A DNA stretch of 64,000 bases from Arthrobacter sp. MYb229 (lineage in GTDB: Bacteria; Actinomycetota; Actinomycetes; Actinomycetales; Micrococcaceae). The notes below the pieces were generated by a model. That model saw only the letters and a program-made list of their open reading frames with translations, made no database searches and had not been told where the DNA came from. The position numbers were made by a program, and so were the translations under genes. Where the stretch lies: positions 1,240,001-1,304,000 of the forward strand of contig NZ_PCPS01000001.1 in NCBI RefSeq assembly GCF_002975405.1. Reading direction: 5' to 3'. Shown here piece by piece: positions 9,280 through 17,855 of the stretch. Within the stretch, counting starts at the first letter, position 1; every line of letters starts with the position of its first letter.

Positions 9280-9987
9280 CTAGGTTTTACCTTGGGCCTT
9301 TTCGGGCTTGGAAGTCAAGTTCCAACTTTTCCGGTGCAATGCGCAGGGGCCAAGTTTTTCGATTGCCGCCCGATGCGTGGCGGTGGCATAGCCCTTATTG
9401 ATTTCCCAGCCGAAGGCCGGATGCTCGGTGGCGGCCTGGACCATGATCCCATCGCGCTCCACCTTCGCCAGGATCGAGGCGCCGGCGATCGCCTGGCAGG
9501 TCATATCTCCCTTGATGATGGTGCGCACCGGAATGTGCAGTCCCACCGGTTCGCGGTCATCGTCCAGCAGGTCGAAAAGATCTTGCTCCGGCGCGGTGAG
9601 CCAGTCGTAGCTGCCGTCCAAGAGGATCGCCTCCGGGGCCACGGCGCTCTGTGCGACCGCGCGGGTGCCGGCCAGGCGCAGCGCCCCGGTAACCCCAAGC
9701 TGATCGATCTCCGCGGCGCTGGCATGCCCCACGCCGTAGCCGAGCGCCCATTCGCGCACCGGGGTCACAAGTTCTTCGCGGCGCGCGGGGGTGAGCAGCT
9801 TCGAATCGCGCAGTTCGGGGAATTCGGTCACGTGCTGCATGTCGATGACGCTGACGCCCACCGTGATGGGGCCGGCCAAGGCGCCCCGGCCCACCTCATC
9901 CACCGCGCCGATGAAGCGCACGCCGTGCTCGGCCGCCAGGGCCCGCTCGTGCTCCAGGGTTGTGGGCTGTGCCTTTGCCGTTGCCAT
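9280..9987 (-). CDS. rnhB: Ribonuclease HII
   Basis: Removes ribonucleotides and RNA primers from RNA-DNA hybrids. The N-terminal motif FIGAVDEVGRGALAGP supplies the acidic pair D30 and E31; further acidic residues lie in RDSKLLTPARREEL and LLDGSYDWL. Length 235 residues is typical for actinobacteria. It follows lepB by 11 bases in the conserved rplS-lepB-rnhB order. The ribosome site is weak. Confidence 0.93.
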   Translation of the reverse strand: MATAKAQPTTLEHERALAAEHGVRFIGAVDEVGRGALAGPITVGVSVIDMQHVTEFPELRDSKLLTPARREELVTPVREWALGYGVGHASAAEIDQLGVTGALRLAGTRAVAQSAVAPEAILLDGSYDWLTAPEQDLFDLLDDDREPVGLHIPVRTIIKGDMTCQAIAGASILAKVERDGIMVQAATEHPAFGWEINKGYATATHRAAIEKLGPCALHRKSWNLTSKPEKAQGKT

Positions 9988-9998
9988 GGGTCAGGTTC

Positions 9999-10724
9999 CT
10001 ACTTGCTGCCGGCGTCGGGGACGTTGGCGAAGACTTCTTCGTGGGTGTCGATCCCGCCGATTCGATTCAGCGGCCAGGAGATGACCGAGGCACGGCCCTG
10101 CACGGACTCCAGGTCCACGAAGCCGCCTTGGACATCGACGTGGAAGCGCGAGTCGGCGCTGGCGCCGCGGTGATCGCCCATTACCCAGATCTTTCCCTCC
10201 GGGACCGTCACCTGGAACTTGATATCGCTCGGTGCGTCGCCCTCGAAGATGTAGGATTCGTTGATGGGTTCGCCGTTGATGGTGAGCTTGCCATCGGAGC
10301 TGCAGCATTCGACGGTGTCCCCCGGCATGCCGATGATGCGCTTGACCAGGTACTGTTCGTCGGCGGCCGGCAGCACGCCAACCCAGGACAGCGCGTTCTC
10401 GAAGGCGGTCGGATCGTTCTCCAGGGACGGCAGCCACTGCAGGTCGTCGCGGAAGACCACCACGTCGCCGCGTTCGAGATCGAACGGGCCGGGGGTCATC
10501 AGGTTGGCGAAGATGCGGTCGTTGATCTGCAGCGTGTTCTCCATCGACCCCGAGGGGATGTAGTACGCACGGAAGAAGAACGTCTTGATGAGCAAGGAGA
10601 GCGCAATAGCAATGACGAGTATGATCAGCACTTCTCGTACAAATCGCCAAAGCCGGTACAACGGGCCCCGCGTTGGGGGTACTTCTGCGGATTCGGCGCT
10701 CACGTTCGGTTTCTTACCTTTCAC
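9999..10724 (-). CDS. lepB: Signal peptidase I (first copy)
   Basis: Membrane serine protease that removes signal peptides from secreted proteins. A cytoplasmic N-terminus is followed by one membrane helix (about residues 30-50), then PSGSMENTL with catalytic S60, GDVVVFRDD, and YLVKRIIGMPGD with general-base K128, and finally IWVMGDHRGASADSR. Length 241. A second copy lies at 14232-14879. Between the two copies sit a prodomain lipoprotein and a large secreted protease, both of which need export. Confidence 0.93.
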   Translation of the reverse strand: MKGKKPNVSAESAEVPPTRGPLYRLWRFVREVLIILVIAIALSLLIKTFFFRAYYIPSGSMENTLQINDRIFANLMTPGPFDLERGDVVVFRDDLQWLPSLENDPTAFENALSWVGVLPAADEQYLVKRIIGMPGDTVECCSSDGKLTINGEPINESYIFEGDAPSDIKFQVTVPEGKIWVMGDHRGASADSRFHVDVQGGFVDLESVQGRASVISWPLNRIGGIDTHEEVFANVPDAGSK

Positions 10725-10816
10725 TGTCTTGCAATAGTTCTCATCTTACTTGGCGCGCAGGTCGTTGCGCCGGAGGCCAGCTCAGCGTGTAAAAATCGCG
10801 GCTTAACGCGCAAAGC

Positions 10817-10843
10817 CGGCCAAGCATCAGGTGTGCTTGGCCG
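10817..10843 (-). terminator. Hairpin downstream of the prodomain lipoprotein gene
   Basis: A perfect 10-base stem (10817-10826 with 10834-10843) and a 7-base loop lie 18 bases past the stop of the minus-strand gene at 10861. Confidence 0.65.
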
Positions 10844-10860
10844 ACCTTCAACGCAACCGG

Positions 10861-11409
10861 TTAATTGGCGCGGGTGGCGATGCCGCCGCTCTTCTGGTAT
10901 TCGACCGGGATGCCGCCCAGTGGCTTCTCCGCTTCCAGCAGGGTCTTGATTTCTTCTAGGTGGCTGGAATCCACCGACAGGGTCAAACCACCGATTTTCG
11001 GATTCAGGGTGTAGCCGTGGATCGAAACGTTCAGTGGGGCTTCCAGCCCCGCCTGCCACTTCATCACGTCCTTGATGGCCTGGCGAAGGTCATCGGCGGA
11101 GTACTCAACTAGGTGCGGCTCCGCACCGGCTTCCTCGATGGCCTTCATCTGGCTTTCGTCGGTGGTCGACACGTTGAGCTTGCCGTCTTCGATCCAGCCC
11201 TGCACATAGTCCTCCCCCAAGGTGGCGGACAATGCGTCATTGGTTTCTAATAGTGCGTTTTGGTCCACAACATTCTCGCTGCCGGTAGGTTCAGTAGTTC
11301 CTTCACCGCTCGTGGAGGCCTGCCCGCAACCGGAGAGCATGAGCCCTGCGACGACTGCGGTGGATGCCAGTGCAAGTGAACGACGAGCTGATGGGGATTT
11401 GTAGATCAT
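10861..11409 (-). CDS. Lipoprotein resembling an alpha-lytic-protease-type prodomain
   Basis: A 182-residue lipoprotein: signal peptide with lipobox LSGC (Cys 28), a Ser/Thr/Gly-rich linker, and one globular domain. The domain carries YVQGWIEDGKLNVSTTDES, MKAIEEAGAEPHLVEYSADD and a C-terminal beta-rich part (SIHGYTLNPKIGGLTLSVDS). This pattern recalls the prodomains of alpha-lytic/streptogrisin-type S1 proteases, which fold and inhibit their protease, but no catalytic domain follows. It lies next to a large S1 protease on the same strand, with a separate promoter region and its own terminator. I infer a possible foldase or inhibitor; this is not proven and the family call is moderate. Confidence 0.6.
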   Translation of the reverse strand: MIYKSPSARRSLALASTAVVAGLMLSGCGQASTSGEGTTEPTGSENVVDQNALLETNDALSATLGEDYVQGWIEDGKLNVSTTDESQMKAIEEAGAEPHLVEYSADDLRQAIKDVMKWQAGLEAPLNVSIHGYTLNPKIGGLTLSVDSSHLEEIKTLLEAEKPLGGIPVEYQKSGGIATRAN

Positions 11410-11499
11410 GGTACTACCGCCTCAAGGTCATTAGGATCACCTAGGAAGATGATAACTGGACTTCTGCAAAGTATTCGGTGAGGCACATGTGTGCCAAGT

Positions 11500-11539
11500 G
11501 AAAGTGCCCCGCAACCGTTGCCGGTAGCGGGGCACTTTC
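11500..11539 (-). terminator. Hairpin downstream of the S1 protease gene
   Basis: A 13-base perfect stem (11500-11512 with 11527-11539) and a 14-base loop lie 40 bases after the protease stop. Confidence 0.75.
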
Positions 11540-11578
11540 GGGTCGTGGCCGAAGCTACAACCGTTTAGGGATTATCCC

Positions 11579-13831
11579 TTAGCTGTGGCGACGGTTTCCG
11601 CGGCGGAACAGCAGGAACATTGCGCCTACGAGAGCCAGGGCTCCACCAGCGGCGATCAGCGGAACGGTGCTGGAACCGGTATCGGCCAGCGGGTCCTTCT
11701 TCTCAGGCGACTTGGTTGGAGTCTGGTCATCCTTTGGAGCCTCGGTTGGCTCTTCGGAATCATCCTCGGTTGGAGTTGGCTTAGCCGTCTCGGTTGGCTT
11801 CTCCGTTGGAGTAGCCGACTCGGTTGGCTTCTCCGTTGGAGTAGCCGATTCGGTTGGCTTCTCCGTTGGAGTAGCCGACTCGGTTGGAGTAGCCGACTCG
11901 GTTGGAGTAGCCGACTCGGTTGGCTCCTCAGTTGGAGTAGCCGACTCGGTTGGCTCCTCAGTTGGAGTAGCCGACTCGGTTGGCTCCTCAGTTGGAGTCG
12001 CGGTTGGCTCCTCAGTTGGAGTCGCGGTTGGCTCCTCAGTTGGAGTCGCGGTTGGCTCCTCGGTAGGAGTTGGGGTCGGCGTCGGAGTTGGCTCCGGAGC
12101 CGCAACGAGTACCGAACCGGTTGCATTGCCCGACTTGTTGTAGCCGTTCACTGCGGTCATGCGGAAATTGAACTCGCCTTCTTCTGCAGGTGCAACGAAG
12201 GTGAAGGTTCCATCTGACTTGACGTCAGCGAGCTTGTACAGCTTGCCGTCAACAACGATACGAACCTGGGTGCCGGCCGAAGGGCCTTCAACAGTACCGG
12301 TGATGGTTGCGCCTGGCTTGACTTCAGCGCCAGCTGCTGGCGAGCTCTGAGCCGGGGTGTTTACAGCGAACTTGACGGTGTAGCCACCGGTGTAGTCCTT
12401 TGCCTTGACGTCAGCCAGCGAGGTGTAGAAAGCGAGATCGTCGGCGTTGTCTTCGATACCGTCTTCACCGCCGGAGTTTGCCGAGTTGATGCCAACAGCC
12501 TTGTTGCCAACGAGCACTGCTCCACCGGAGTCGCCCTGGTCCAGAATGCCCTGGTTAGGGTTCTCAGCGGTGTAGCCCCAGACGGCACGAATGTCATCAT
12601 CGTAGCCGCCGACGAAGAACATGCCTTCGCCGAGAATGGTCGAGCAGCTCCAACCGGTGGTGCGACCCACCGAGCAAGCCTCGGAACCAACGGCAGCCTT
12701 CGAAACGCCGGTTACCTGGATAACCTTCGAACGCTCATCGGCGCCAGCTGGCCACTGCGTTACTTCGTTGTGCAGGGTCAGTTCAGGGTTGATGTCGTCA
12801 ATGACTGCGATATCGGTACCTGGCTCGGCCTGATCCAGCTCATCCTGGGTCAGGTCCGGGGTGATCGGAACACCGTAGTTGTTCGGTCCACCGAACTGGC
12901 TGAACCCAAAGGTACCGAGCGCAGCGCTGATGCCTTCTACTTCATTTGGTGCGGTGTGTTCAACGACGAAGGTGTTCTTGAATGCGCCGTCTTCGGTGCA
13001 GTGCCCTGCGGTCAGTACTGCATCGGCGCCCTCTGGGTTCCAGGCGTTGAAGCCGATGGAGCAGAGGCCTTCAACATTGTCGCCGGTGCGCGCTGCGCCG
13101 TAGCCCATGCCACCGTAGATGTCGGTCAGGGCGCCAGGCTTTACCTCGCTACCCTCCACGAGCTTCACATTGGTTGCTTCTTCGGCGAACTCTTCCAAGG
13201 TCAGCAGTTCTTCTTCTGCTGCCTTGGTGGCCGTGGCCTTTGGCGTAGCCTTCTTCTCGATGCTGGCTGGCCCGCTTGCAACGATTTCGAACGGCTTACC
13301 GCTACCGGTATTCATGATGGCGGTCAGTCGAGTCATTTCGACTGGTGCAACATTGTCGCGAAGTTCGTCGTAGACGTCATTCACGTTGGAGATCTTGCCG
13401 ACCTCAGCGTTGATCTTCAGGCTGACAGCCTTAGGAGCTGCGCTTGCGACTACAATTTCCTTGGCTTTCTTGGCATCTTTAGCGCCAACTTCAACCTCGG
13501 CCTTGCCGTCTTTGACGCTGGCCTTGACCTTTACGCCTTCGGCTTCAAGCTTCTTGGTGACCTCGGCAACGGTGTCGTTTGCCTTTGCGTCTTCAAGGTA
13601 CTTCTCCGGCGACTTGTTCAAGTCGCGCTCGATAGCCTCGTCCAAGCCCTTGGTGTCTACTGCGACATCCGAGGCAGATGGCGTAACGCTCGGGCTCTGC
13701 GAAGGTGCCGGAGTGCTTTCAGCCTTATCGGCTGCGACTGCGGGAGCAATGAAGCTACCGCCAACCACCAGTGCGGTGGCTGCGGCAGCGACAATGCCGC
13801 GCTGCGCAGTCATGTTCTTTGGTTTTGGCAT
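11579..13831 (-). CDS. Cell-wall-anchored trypsin-like (S1) serine protease with TPTEEPT repeats
   Basis: A 750-residue secreted protease. In order: signal peptide (1-33, ending APAVA), a charged prodomain-like region (about 55-200), an S1 catalytic domain with H277 (LTAGHC), D340 (GTDIAVID) and S435 (DQGDSGGAVL), an Ig-like domain (about 500-580), a Pro/Thr/Glu-rich stalk of repeated TPTEEPTA/TPTEKPTESA units, and a C-terminal sortase signal LADTG followed by a hydrophobic helix and RRGNRRHS. The LADTG motif departs from LPXTG at the second position. It is probably displayed on the cell wall and digests external protein. The neighbouring prodomain lipoprotein may assist or restrain it. Confidence 0.9.
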   Translation of the reverse strand: MPKPKNMTAQRGIVAAAATALVVGGSFIAPAVAADKAESTPAPSQSPSVTPSASDVAVDTKGLDEAIERDLNKSPEKYLEDAKANDTVAEVTKKLEAEGVKVKASVKDGKAEVEVGAKDAKKAKEIVVASAAPKAVSLKINAEVGKISNVNDVYDELRDNVAPVEMTRLTAIMNTGSGKPFEIVASGPASIEKKATPKATATKAAEEELLTLEEFAEEATNVKLVEGSEVKPGALTDIYGGMGYGAARTGDNVEGLCSIGFNAWNPEGADAVLTAGHCTEDGAFKNTFVVEHTAPNEVEGISAALGTFGFSQFGGPNNYGVPITPDLTQDELDQAEPGTDIAVIDDINPELTLHNEVTQWPAGADERSKVIQVTGVSKAAVGSEACSVGRTTGWSCSTILGEGMFFVGGYDDDIRAVWGYTAENPNQGILDQGDSGGAVLVGNKAVGINSANSGGEDGIEDNADDLAFYTSLADVKAKDYTGGYTVKFAVNTPAQSSPAAGAEVKPGATITGTVEGPSAGTQVRIVVDGKLYKLADVKSDGTFTFVAPAEEGEFNFRMTAVNGYNKSGNATGSVLVAAPEPTPTPTPTPTEEPTATPTEEPTATPTEEPTATPTEEPTESATPTEEPTESATPTEEPTESATPTESATPTESATPTEKPTESATPTEKPTESATPTEKPTETAKPTPTEDDSEEPTEAPKDDQTPTKSPEKKDPLADTGSSTVPLIAAGGALALVGAMFLLFRRGNRRHS
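11770..12090. repeat. In-frame tandem repeats coding the Thr/Pro/Glu stalk
   Basis: Repeated 18-30-base units built on GTTGGCTYCTCVGTTGGAGT (plus-strand reading) encode TPTEEPT, TPTEKPTESA and TPTESA blocks in the S1 protease. Such near-identical units are prone to length change by slippage. Confidence 0.85.
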
Positions 13832-14231
13832 TAAAGCTTCTCCCAGTTAAGTGGTGCGATCGCTTGAAGGTCGCGACCCGGTCTGGGCGCACTTCAGAGC
13901 AGTGTGTTGTTACCAAATTGAAACAATATCGGCTTTACAGAGGGAGTTTCAAGGAGCGAGTCCAACAAACGGAGATATTCACTCGAACATTTACCCTTGT
14001 CATTCCACCGCCGAGGGATCTTCTTTTGAATCAATGCCGAACCAAGGAGATAGTTTAAGATTGCATTTCGGTTACTTACCGCTAGTCAACTAAGTGCGGG
14101 CTGAGAATTCGCAATGAATTCTCAGCGGTCTCGGAAAAGCTTGTATTTTCAAGCATTGGTTGCACGGGGGTATTCGCGCTGGGTGAAAAGTTTTTAAAGT
14201 TTTTCGACTGTTCGGGGATGTTGCGGGCTTA
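13832..14231. other. 400-base intergenic region between lepB2 and the protease
   Basis: No gene recognised. It holds the upstream region of the protease and, at 14100-14126, the hairpin ending the rplS-lepB2 transcript. Confidence 0.6.
14100..14126 (-). terminator. Hairpin downstream of the second lepB
   Basis: A perfect 11-base stem (14100-14110 with 14116-14126) and a 5-base loop lie about 105 bases after the stop of the second signal peptidase gene. No T run follows, so the role is probable rather than certain. Confidence 0.55.
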
Positions 14232-14879
14232 TTACTCGATATCGGTGCGCTGATCCAGCGGCCAAACAATCTGCGTTGCCTTACCGACGACCCGATCGAC
14301 ACTGATCATACCGCCGCCACTTGATCCGAGCAGGGCCCTGGAGTCTTCAGACCTTGACCGGTGATCCCCCATAACCCACAATCGCCCCTCGGGGACGACC
14401 CCGATGAATTCTTGTTCGCTGGCCGCATCTCCTTCATATATATACGGCTCGTCTGTCGGCACACCGTTGATACTGAGCTTCCCATCCGAGCCGCAGCAGT
14501 CTACCGTGTCACCGCCAACGGCAATCACGCGTTTAATGTAGGTATTTTCGGTCCCGCTAAGGCGCAGCGCGCCGAGCAGGTCATCGGCGAAGGATGCGCG
14601 GGCGTATGGAAGAAATGAACCGCGGCCGTCGAAGACGATTACATCTCCGCGTTGCGGATCTGCGTGGGCATAGGCGCGACGGTCGACCATGACGCTTTGC
14701 CCGGGATTAAGCGTGCTCTGCATCGAGATGGACTCGATGCGGTAGACATCCAGCACCAGTGCGCGGATGAATAGGGTGGCGATAAGGCCACAGATGACGG
14801 CGAGAACAACGAAGCGCCAGACCCAAAACCAGGTCCGGCGCTTCGTGATTGCTCGCTCGGGGCTAGCAATCTCGTTCAT
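14232..14879 (-). CDS. lepB: Signal peptidase I (second copy)
   Basis: Second type I signal peptidase, 215 residues from ATG 14879; a longer open frame to 14975 overlaps rplS and is unlikely. Membrane helix at about residues 18-42, then RIESISMQSTL with nucleophile S52, GDVIVFDGRG, and YIKRVIAVGGDTV with base K116. It keeps the CCGSDGKLSING segment and VMGDHRSRSEDSR shared with the first copy. The region before the nucleophile reads RIESISM rather than the usual IPSGSM. It lies 13 bases after rplS, in the classical position of lepB, so it is likely co-transcribed. Confidence 0.92.
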   Translation of the reverse strand: MNEIASPERAITKRRTWFWVWRFVVLAVICGLIATLFIRALVLDVYRIESISMQSTLNPGQSVMVDRRAYAHADPQRGDVIVFDGRGSFLPYARASFADDLLGALRLSGTENTYIKRVIAVGGDTVDCCGSDGKLSINGVPTDEPYIYEGDAASEQEFIGVVPEGRLWVMGDHRSRSEDSRALLGSSGGGMISVDRVVGKATQIVWPLDQRTDIE

Positions 14880-14892
14880 CAGAGAACAGAGA

Positions 14893-15252
14893 TTACTTCT
14901 TGCCGCCGAAGTCGCGCTTCTCGCGGATACGCGCAGCCTTGCCGTGACGATCGCGCATGTAGTAAAGCTTTGCACGACGCACGTCGCCCTTGGTCACTAC
15001 CTCAATCTTGTCGATGATTGGGGAGTGAACTGGGAAGGTACGCTCAACACCGGTACCGAAGGAAACCTTACGCACGGTGAAGGTCTCGCCCAGGCCGGAA
15101 CCGTGGCGACCAAGGACGTAGCCCTGGAAAACCTGAACACGCGAGTTCTTACCTTCGATGATGTTGACGTGAACCTTCAGGGTGTCACCCGGAGCGAAGG
15201 CTGGAACGTCGGAGCGCAGCGAAGCTGCATCTACTGAGTCAAGAATATGCAT
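14893..15252 (-). CDS. rplS: 50S ribosomal protein L19
   Basis: Large-subunit protein at the 30S-50S interface, 119 residues from ATG 15252 ([15 protein letters not shown]), chosen because an AGAGGA ribosome site lies just upstream; the frame stays open further but without a good site. Typical segments are [40 protein letters not shown] and [20 protein letters not shown]. It sits between trmD and lepB as in other actinobacteria. Confidence 0.97.
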   Translation of the reverse strand: MHILDSVDAASLRSDVPAFAPGDTLKVHVNIIEGKNSRVQVFQGYVLGRHGSGLGETFTVRKVSFGTGVERTFPVHSPIIDKIEVVTKGDVRRAKLYYMRDRHGKAARIREKRDFGGKK

Positions 15253-15345
15253 TGTGCATCCTCTAGGATCAATGCCACAGGTCACCGAATCCTCGTAGCG
15301 GAGCTCATCAACCGATAAGGCGATCTCTCCGAAACGTGTTACCAC

Positions 15346-15364
15346 CGGCAGCCTGTCGCTGCCG
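15346..15364. other. Short hairpin in the trmD-rplS intergenic region
   Basis: A 7-base stem (15346-15352 with 15358-15364) with a 5-base loop lies about 100 bases upstream of rplS. It may be part of an rplS leader or a weak terminator of trmD. I cannot decide from sequence. Confidence 0.35.
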
Positions 15365-15487
15365 ATGCGGCGGTTTTTCCGTGTCCCTCATCCCCCTGTG
15401 GCAGGAGTAGGACAAAAACACACCAAGAAACAATTTTGCCATATTCTGCCTAGGGGCGCGAGTATGCGCACCCGGCTCGATGGTGAT

Positions 15488-16297
15488 CTAGGACTCTTTA
15501 GCCCAGTCCAGCTCCGATTTTGCGATGATTTCTCCGTCGACAACGGCGAATCCAGAGTGCCAGAGAGCATCGCGATCCTTGCGGTTCAGCTTGCTCGCAT
15601 CGAGCAGTTGGATGAGATCCGGACGGCGAGTGGCGGTACGGCGAATCTGTTCGTCGCGGCGGAAGCGGGCCACCCGTGCGTGGTTGCCGCCGAGCAATAC
15701 CTCCGGCACCTCGCGGCCGCGCCAGGCGGCAGGCTTGGTGTAGACCGGGTATTCGAGCAGCACATCCGAGTGGGATTCTTCGACCAGGGATTCCGGGTTG
15801 CCGATCACTCCGGGGATGAGTCGGGCGATGGCCTCAACCATGACCATCACCGCTACTTCTCCCCCATTGAGCACATAGTCCCCGATGCTGACGGGGATGA
15901 CGGTGAAGTTCTCGTGCGCGTATTCGATGACGCGCTCGTCGATTCCTTCGTAGCGTCCGCAGGCGAAGACCAGGTGCTCTTCTTCGGCGAGGTCATAGGC
16001 CATCTGCTGGTCGAATACCGCTCCGGCCGGGGAAGGAACGATTAAGATTGGTTTGCGATCCGCCGGGGCCGAAGCACGCACGGTGTCCAGCGCCTGGCCC
16101 CATGGCTCGGGCATCATCACCATGCCGGCGCCGCCGCCGAAAGGGGTGTCGTCGACCTTGTGGTGGCGGTCGGTGGTGAAGTCACGCAGGTTGGTGACGT
16201 TCAAGTTGAGGATTCCGCCCTCGCGGGCGCGGCCGATCAGCGATAGATCCAGCGGTGCAAGGTACTCCGGGAAGATGGAGACTACGTCGATGCGCAT
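15488..16297 (-). CDS. trmD: tRNA (guanine-N1)-methyltransferase
   Basis: SPOUT-class enzyme that methylates G37 of tRNAs. It starts with [20 protein letters not shown], the usual N-terminus. The [13 protein letters not shown] motif, the knotted AdoMet site ([28 protein letters not shown]) and [10 protein letters not shown] are all visible. 269 residues. It is five bases downstream of rimM and translationally close to it. The last 30 residues ([17 protein letters not shown]) are an actinobacterial-style extension. Confidence 0.97.
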   Translation of the reverse strand: MRIDVVSIFPEYLAPLDLSLIGRAREGGILNLNVTNLRDFTTDRHHKVDDTPFGGGAGMVMMPEPWGQALDTVRASAPADRKPILIVPSPAGAVFDQQMAYDLAEEEHLVFACGRYEGIDERVIEYAHENFTVIPVSIGDYVLNGGEVAVMVMVEAIARLIPGVIGNPESLVEESHSDVLLEYPVYTKPAAWRGREVPEVLLGGNHARVARFRRDEQIRRTATRRPDLIQLLDASKLNRKDRDALWHSGFAVVDGEIIAKSELDWAKES

Positions 16298-16302
16298 AAT
16301 GC

Positions 16303-16833
16303 TTACTTTTCTTCCTCGGAATCGTCCTGGTTCAGCTGCAGCAGCCCGGCTGGCGGGGTGATGGTCAGCGTGCCGGCTTCCAGATCAACGTCGGGGACAA
16401 ATTCGTCCACGAACGGCAGGTAGATCTCCTCGCCATTGTTGTCCTCGAAGACCAGGAGGTCTTGGGCCGGGTTGGTGCGCAGCGCGGTGATCACGCCGAC
16501 CTGCGTGCCTTCGTGCATCACCTTCAGATCGAGAAGCTCATGCTCGTACCATTCATCCGATTCGCTTTCTTCCTCGCCGGTGACCTCGATTTCGAGGCGT
16601 GCCTGGCGCAGGGTTTCTGCGGTGTTGCGGTCCTTGATTTCTTCGAAGGCGACCAAAAGAATGGTTTTGTTCCAGCGCGACTTGCTGACGGTCAAGGTTT
16701 TGACCGGACCGTCGATGACGTGGAGCACCTCGCCGGGTGCGAAACGTTCATCTGGGACGTCGGTGAGGACCTGAACGGTCACTTCGCCACGGATTCCGTG
16801 GGGCTTGCCGATACGTGCTACCTGCAATCGCAT
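16303..16833 (-). CDS. rimM: Ribosome maturation factor RimM
   Basis: 30S maturation factor that binds S19. From ATG 16833 it reads [20 protein letters not shown], the hallmark N-terminus, then a PRC-barrel domain with HELLDLKVM and [20 protein letters not shown]. The acidic tail ends DDSEEEK. 176 residues. The frame extends upstream to 16890 but lacks family similarity there. An AAGGAG lies 15 bases before the ATG, rather far. Confidence 0.95.
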   Translation of the reverse strand: MRLQVARIGKPHGIRGEVTVQVLTDVPDERFAPGEVLHVIDGPVKTLTVSKSRWNKTILLVAFEEIKDRNTAETLRQARLEIEVTGEEESESDEWYEHELLDLKVMHEGTQVGVITALRTNPAQDLLVFEDNNGEEIYLPFVDEFVPDVDLEAGTLTITPPAGLLQLNQDDSEEEK

Positions 16834-16910
16834 AATCTGGTGATCATTCTCCTTGGATTCACGGGACGGTGCCACGCGCTGTGGTGCCAAAAGCTGGCGG
16901 GTGAAACACG

Positions 16911-16948
16911 AGAAGGAGTTTCCGCCCTGTTGAGCGGAAACTCCTTCT
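16911..16948 (-). terminator. Long hairpin between khpA and rimM
   Basis: A perfect 15-base stem (16911-16925 with 16934-16948) and an 8-base loop sit in the 155-base gap between khpA and rimM. It separates an rpsP-khpA unit from a rimM-trmD-rplS-lepB unit; no long T run follows, so it may be an attenuator or a processing site. Confidence 0.7.
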
Positions 16949-16988
16949 GTGGTGAGATCAGCTTGCGCCTGACCTCAAAGTTGCTTGG

Positions 16989-17228
16989 CTAGCGGCTACG
17001 ATCGGTGTCGATAACATCAACACGAATCGGCTCCTTAGCCAACGCTGCCATCACGGTACGCAGTGCCCGTGCGGTACGTCCCTGGCGACCGATCACACGA
17101 CCGAGATCATCCGGGTGCACACGCACTTCGAGCAGGTCGCCGCGGCGGTTGGACTTCAGGGCAACCCTGACGTCTTCCGGTTCCTCGACTACCCCGCGAA
17201 CCAAATGGTCCAGCGCATCGGCAAGCAT
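16989..17228 (-). CDS. khpA: KH-domain RNA-binding protein KhpA
   Basis: 79-residue single KH domain protein. The RNA-binding GxxG loop is in GRVIGRQGRTARALR, preceded by HPDDL. It follows rpsP by two bases, the standard bacterial arrangement. In other Gram-positive bacteria KhpA pairs with KhpB and binds many small and messenger RNAs. Confidence 0.94.
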   Translation of the reverse strand: MLADALDHLVRGVVEEPEDVRVALKSNRRGDLLEVRVHPDDLGRVIGRQGRTARALRTVMAALAKEPIRVDVIDTDRSR

Positions 17229-17230
17229 GA

Positions 17231-17641
17231 TTACTCGGCCTCGGTGGCTTCAGCTTCTGCCGGCTCGGCAGCTGGCTTCTCGGCCTTCTTGGTGATGGCC
17301 TCCTTGAGGATCACCGAACCCTTTTCAGGAGCAACGAATGCAGGCTTAGGCTCGGCAACCTGGTAGGTGCCTTCCTGGCCTTCGATGCCCTTGTGCTTCT
17401 GCCAGTCACCAGTGATGGTCAGCAGCTTGTGTACCTGCTCGGTTGGCTGGGCGCCAACGGAAAGCCAGTACAGTGCACGCTCGGAATCGATCTCGATGAT
17501 CGATGGGTTCTCGGTTGGGTGGTACTTACCGATCTCCTCGATGGCACGGCCATCGCGCTTGGCGCGCGAGTCCATAACAACAACGCGGTAGAAAGGTGCG
17601 CGCATCTTACCGAAGCGCTTCAGACGAATCTTTACGGCCAC
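17231..17641 (-). CDS. rpsP: 30S ribosomal protein S16
   Basis: Small-subunit protein, 136 residues. The N-terminus [20 protein letters not shown] and [17 protein letters not shown] are diagnostic. The last 35 residues (Lys, Ala and Glu rich, ending EAEATEAE) are an acidic tail found in actinobacterial S16. First gene of the rpsP-khpA unit. Confidence 0.97.
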   Translation of the reverse strand: MAVKIRLKRFGKMRAPFYRVVVMDSRAKRDGRAIEEIGKYHPTENPSIIEIDSERALYWLSVGAQPTEQVHKLLTITGDWQKHKGIEGQEGTYQVAEPKPAFVAPEKGSVILKEAITKKAEKPAAEPAEAEATEAE

Positions 17642-17855
17642 TTTAGTGGTCTCCTGTTTCTCAACATGGGCGAGCCAAACGTTTCGCGCCTGTGGGGCAG
17701 GCCGTACTAGTTCAACTCTAAAAAAGGACAGGATCTATCACGGAGAGAGGGTCCACAATAAATCGAGTACCTTCCAATCATGCCAGAGACTCACAAGCGA
17801 TACCAACTCAATCTTTGTGGGATGCGCTACTGAGCCGGCTACTCCCGGGCTCGGG

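Noticed and set aside
11770-12090. Regular short repeats that could suggest a CRISPR array
   Set aside because: Units are in frame, of 18-30 bases, contiguous and without unique spacers; they encode the Thr/Pro/Glu stalk.
12770-13834. Long plus-strand open frames opposite the S1 protease
   Set aside because: The catalytic triad, signal peptide and sorting signal are all on the minus strand.
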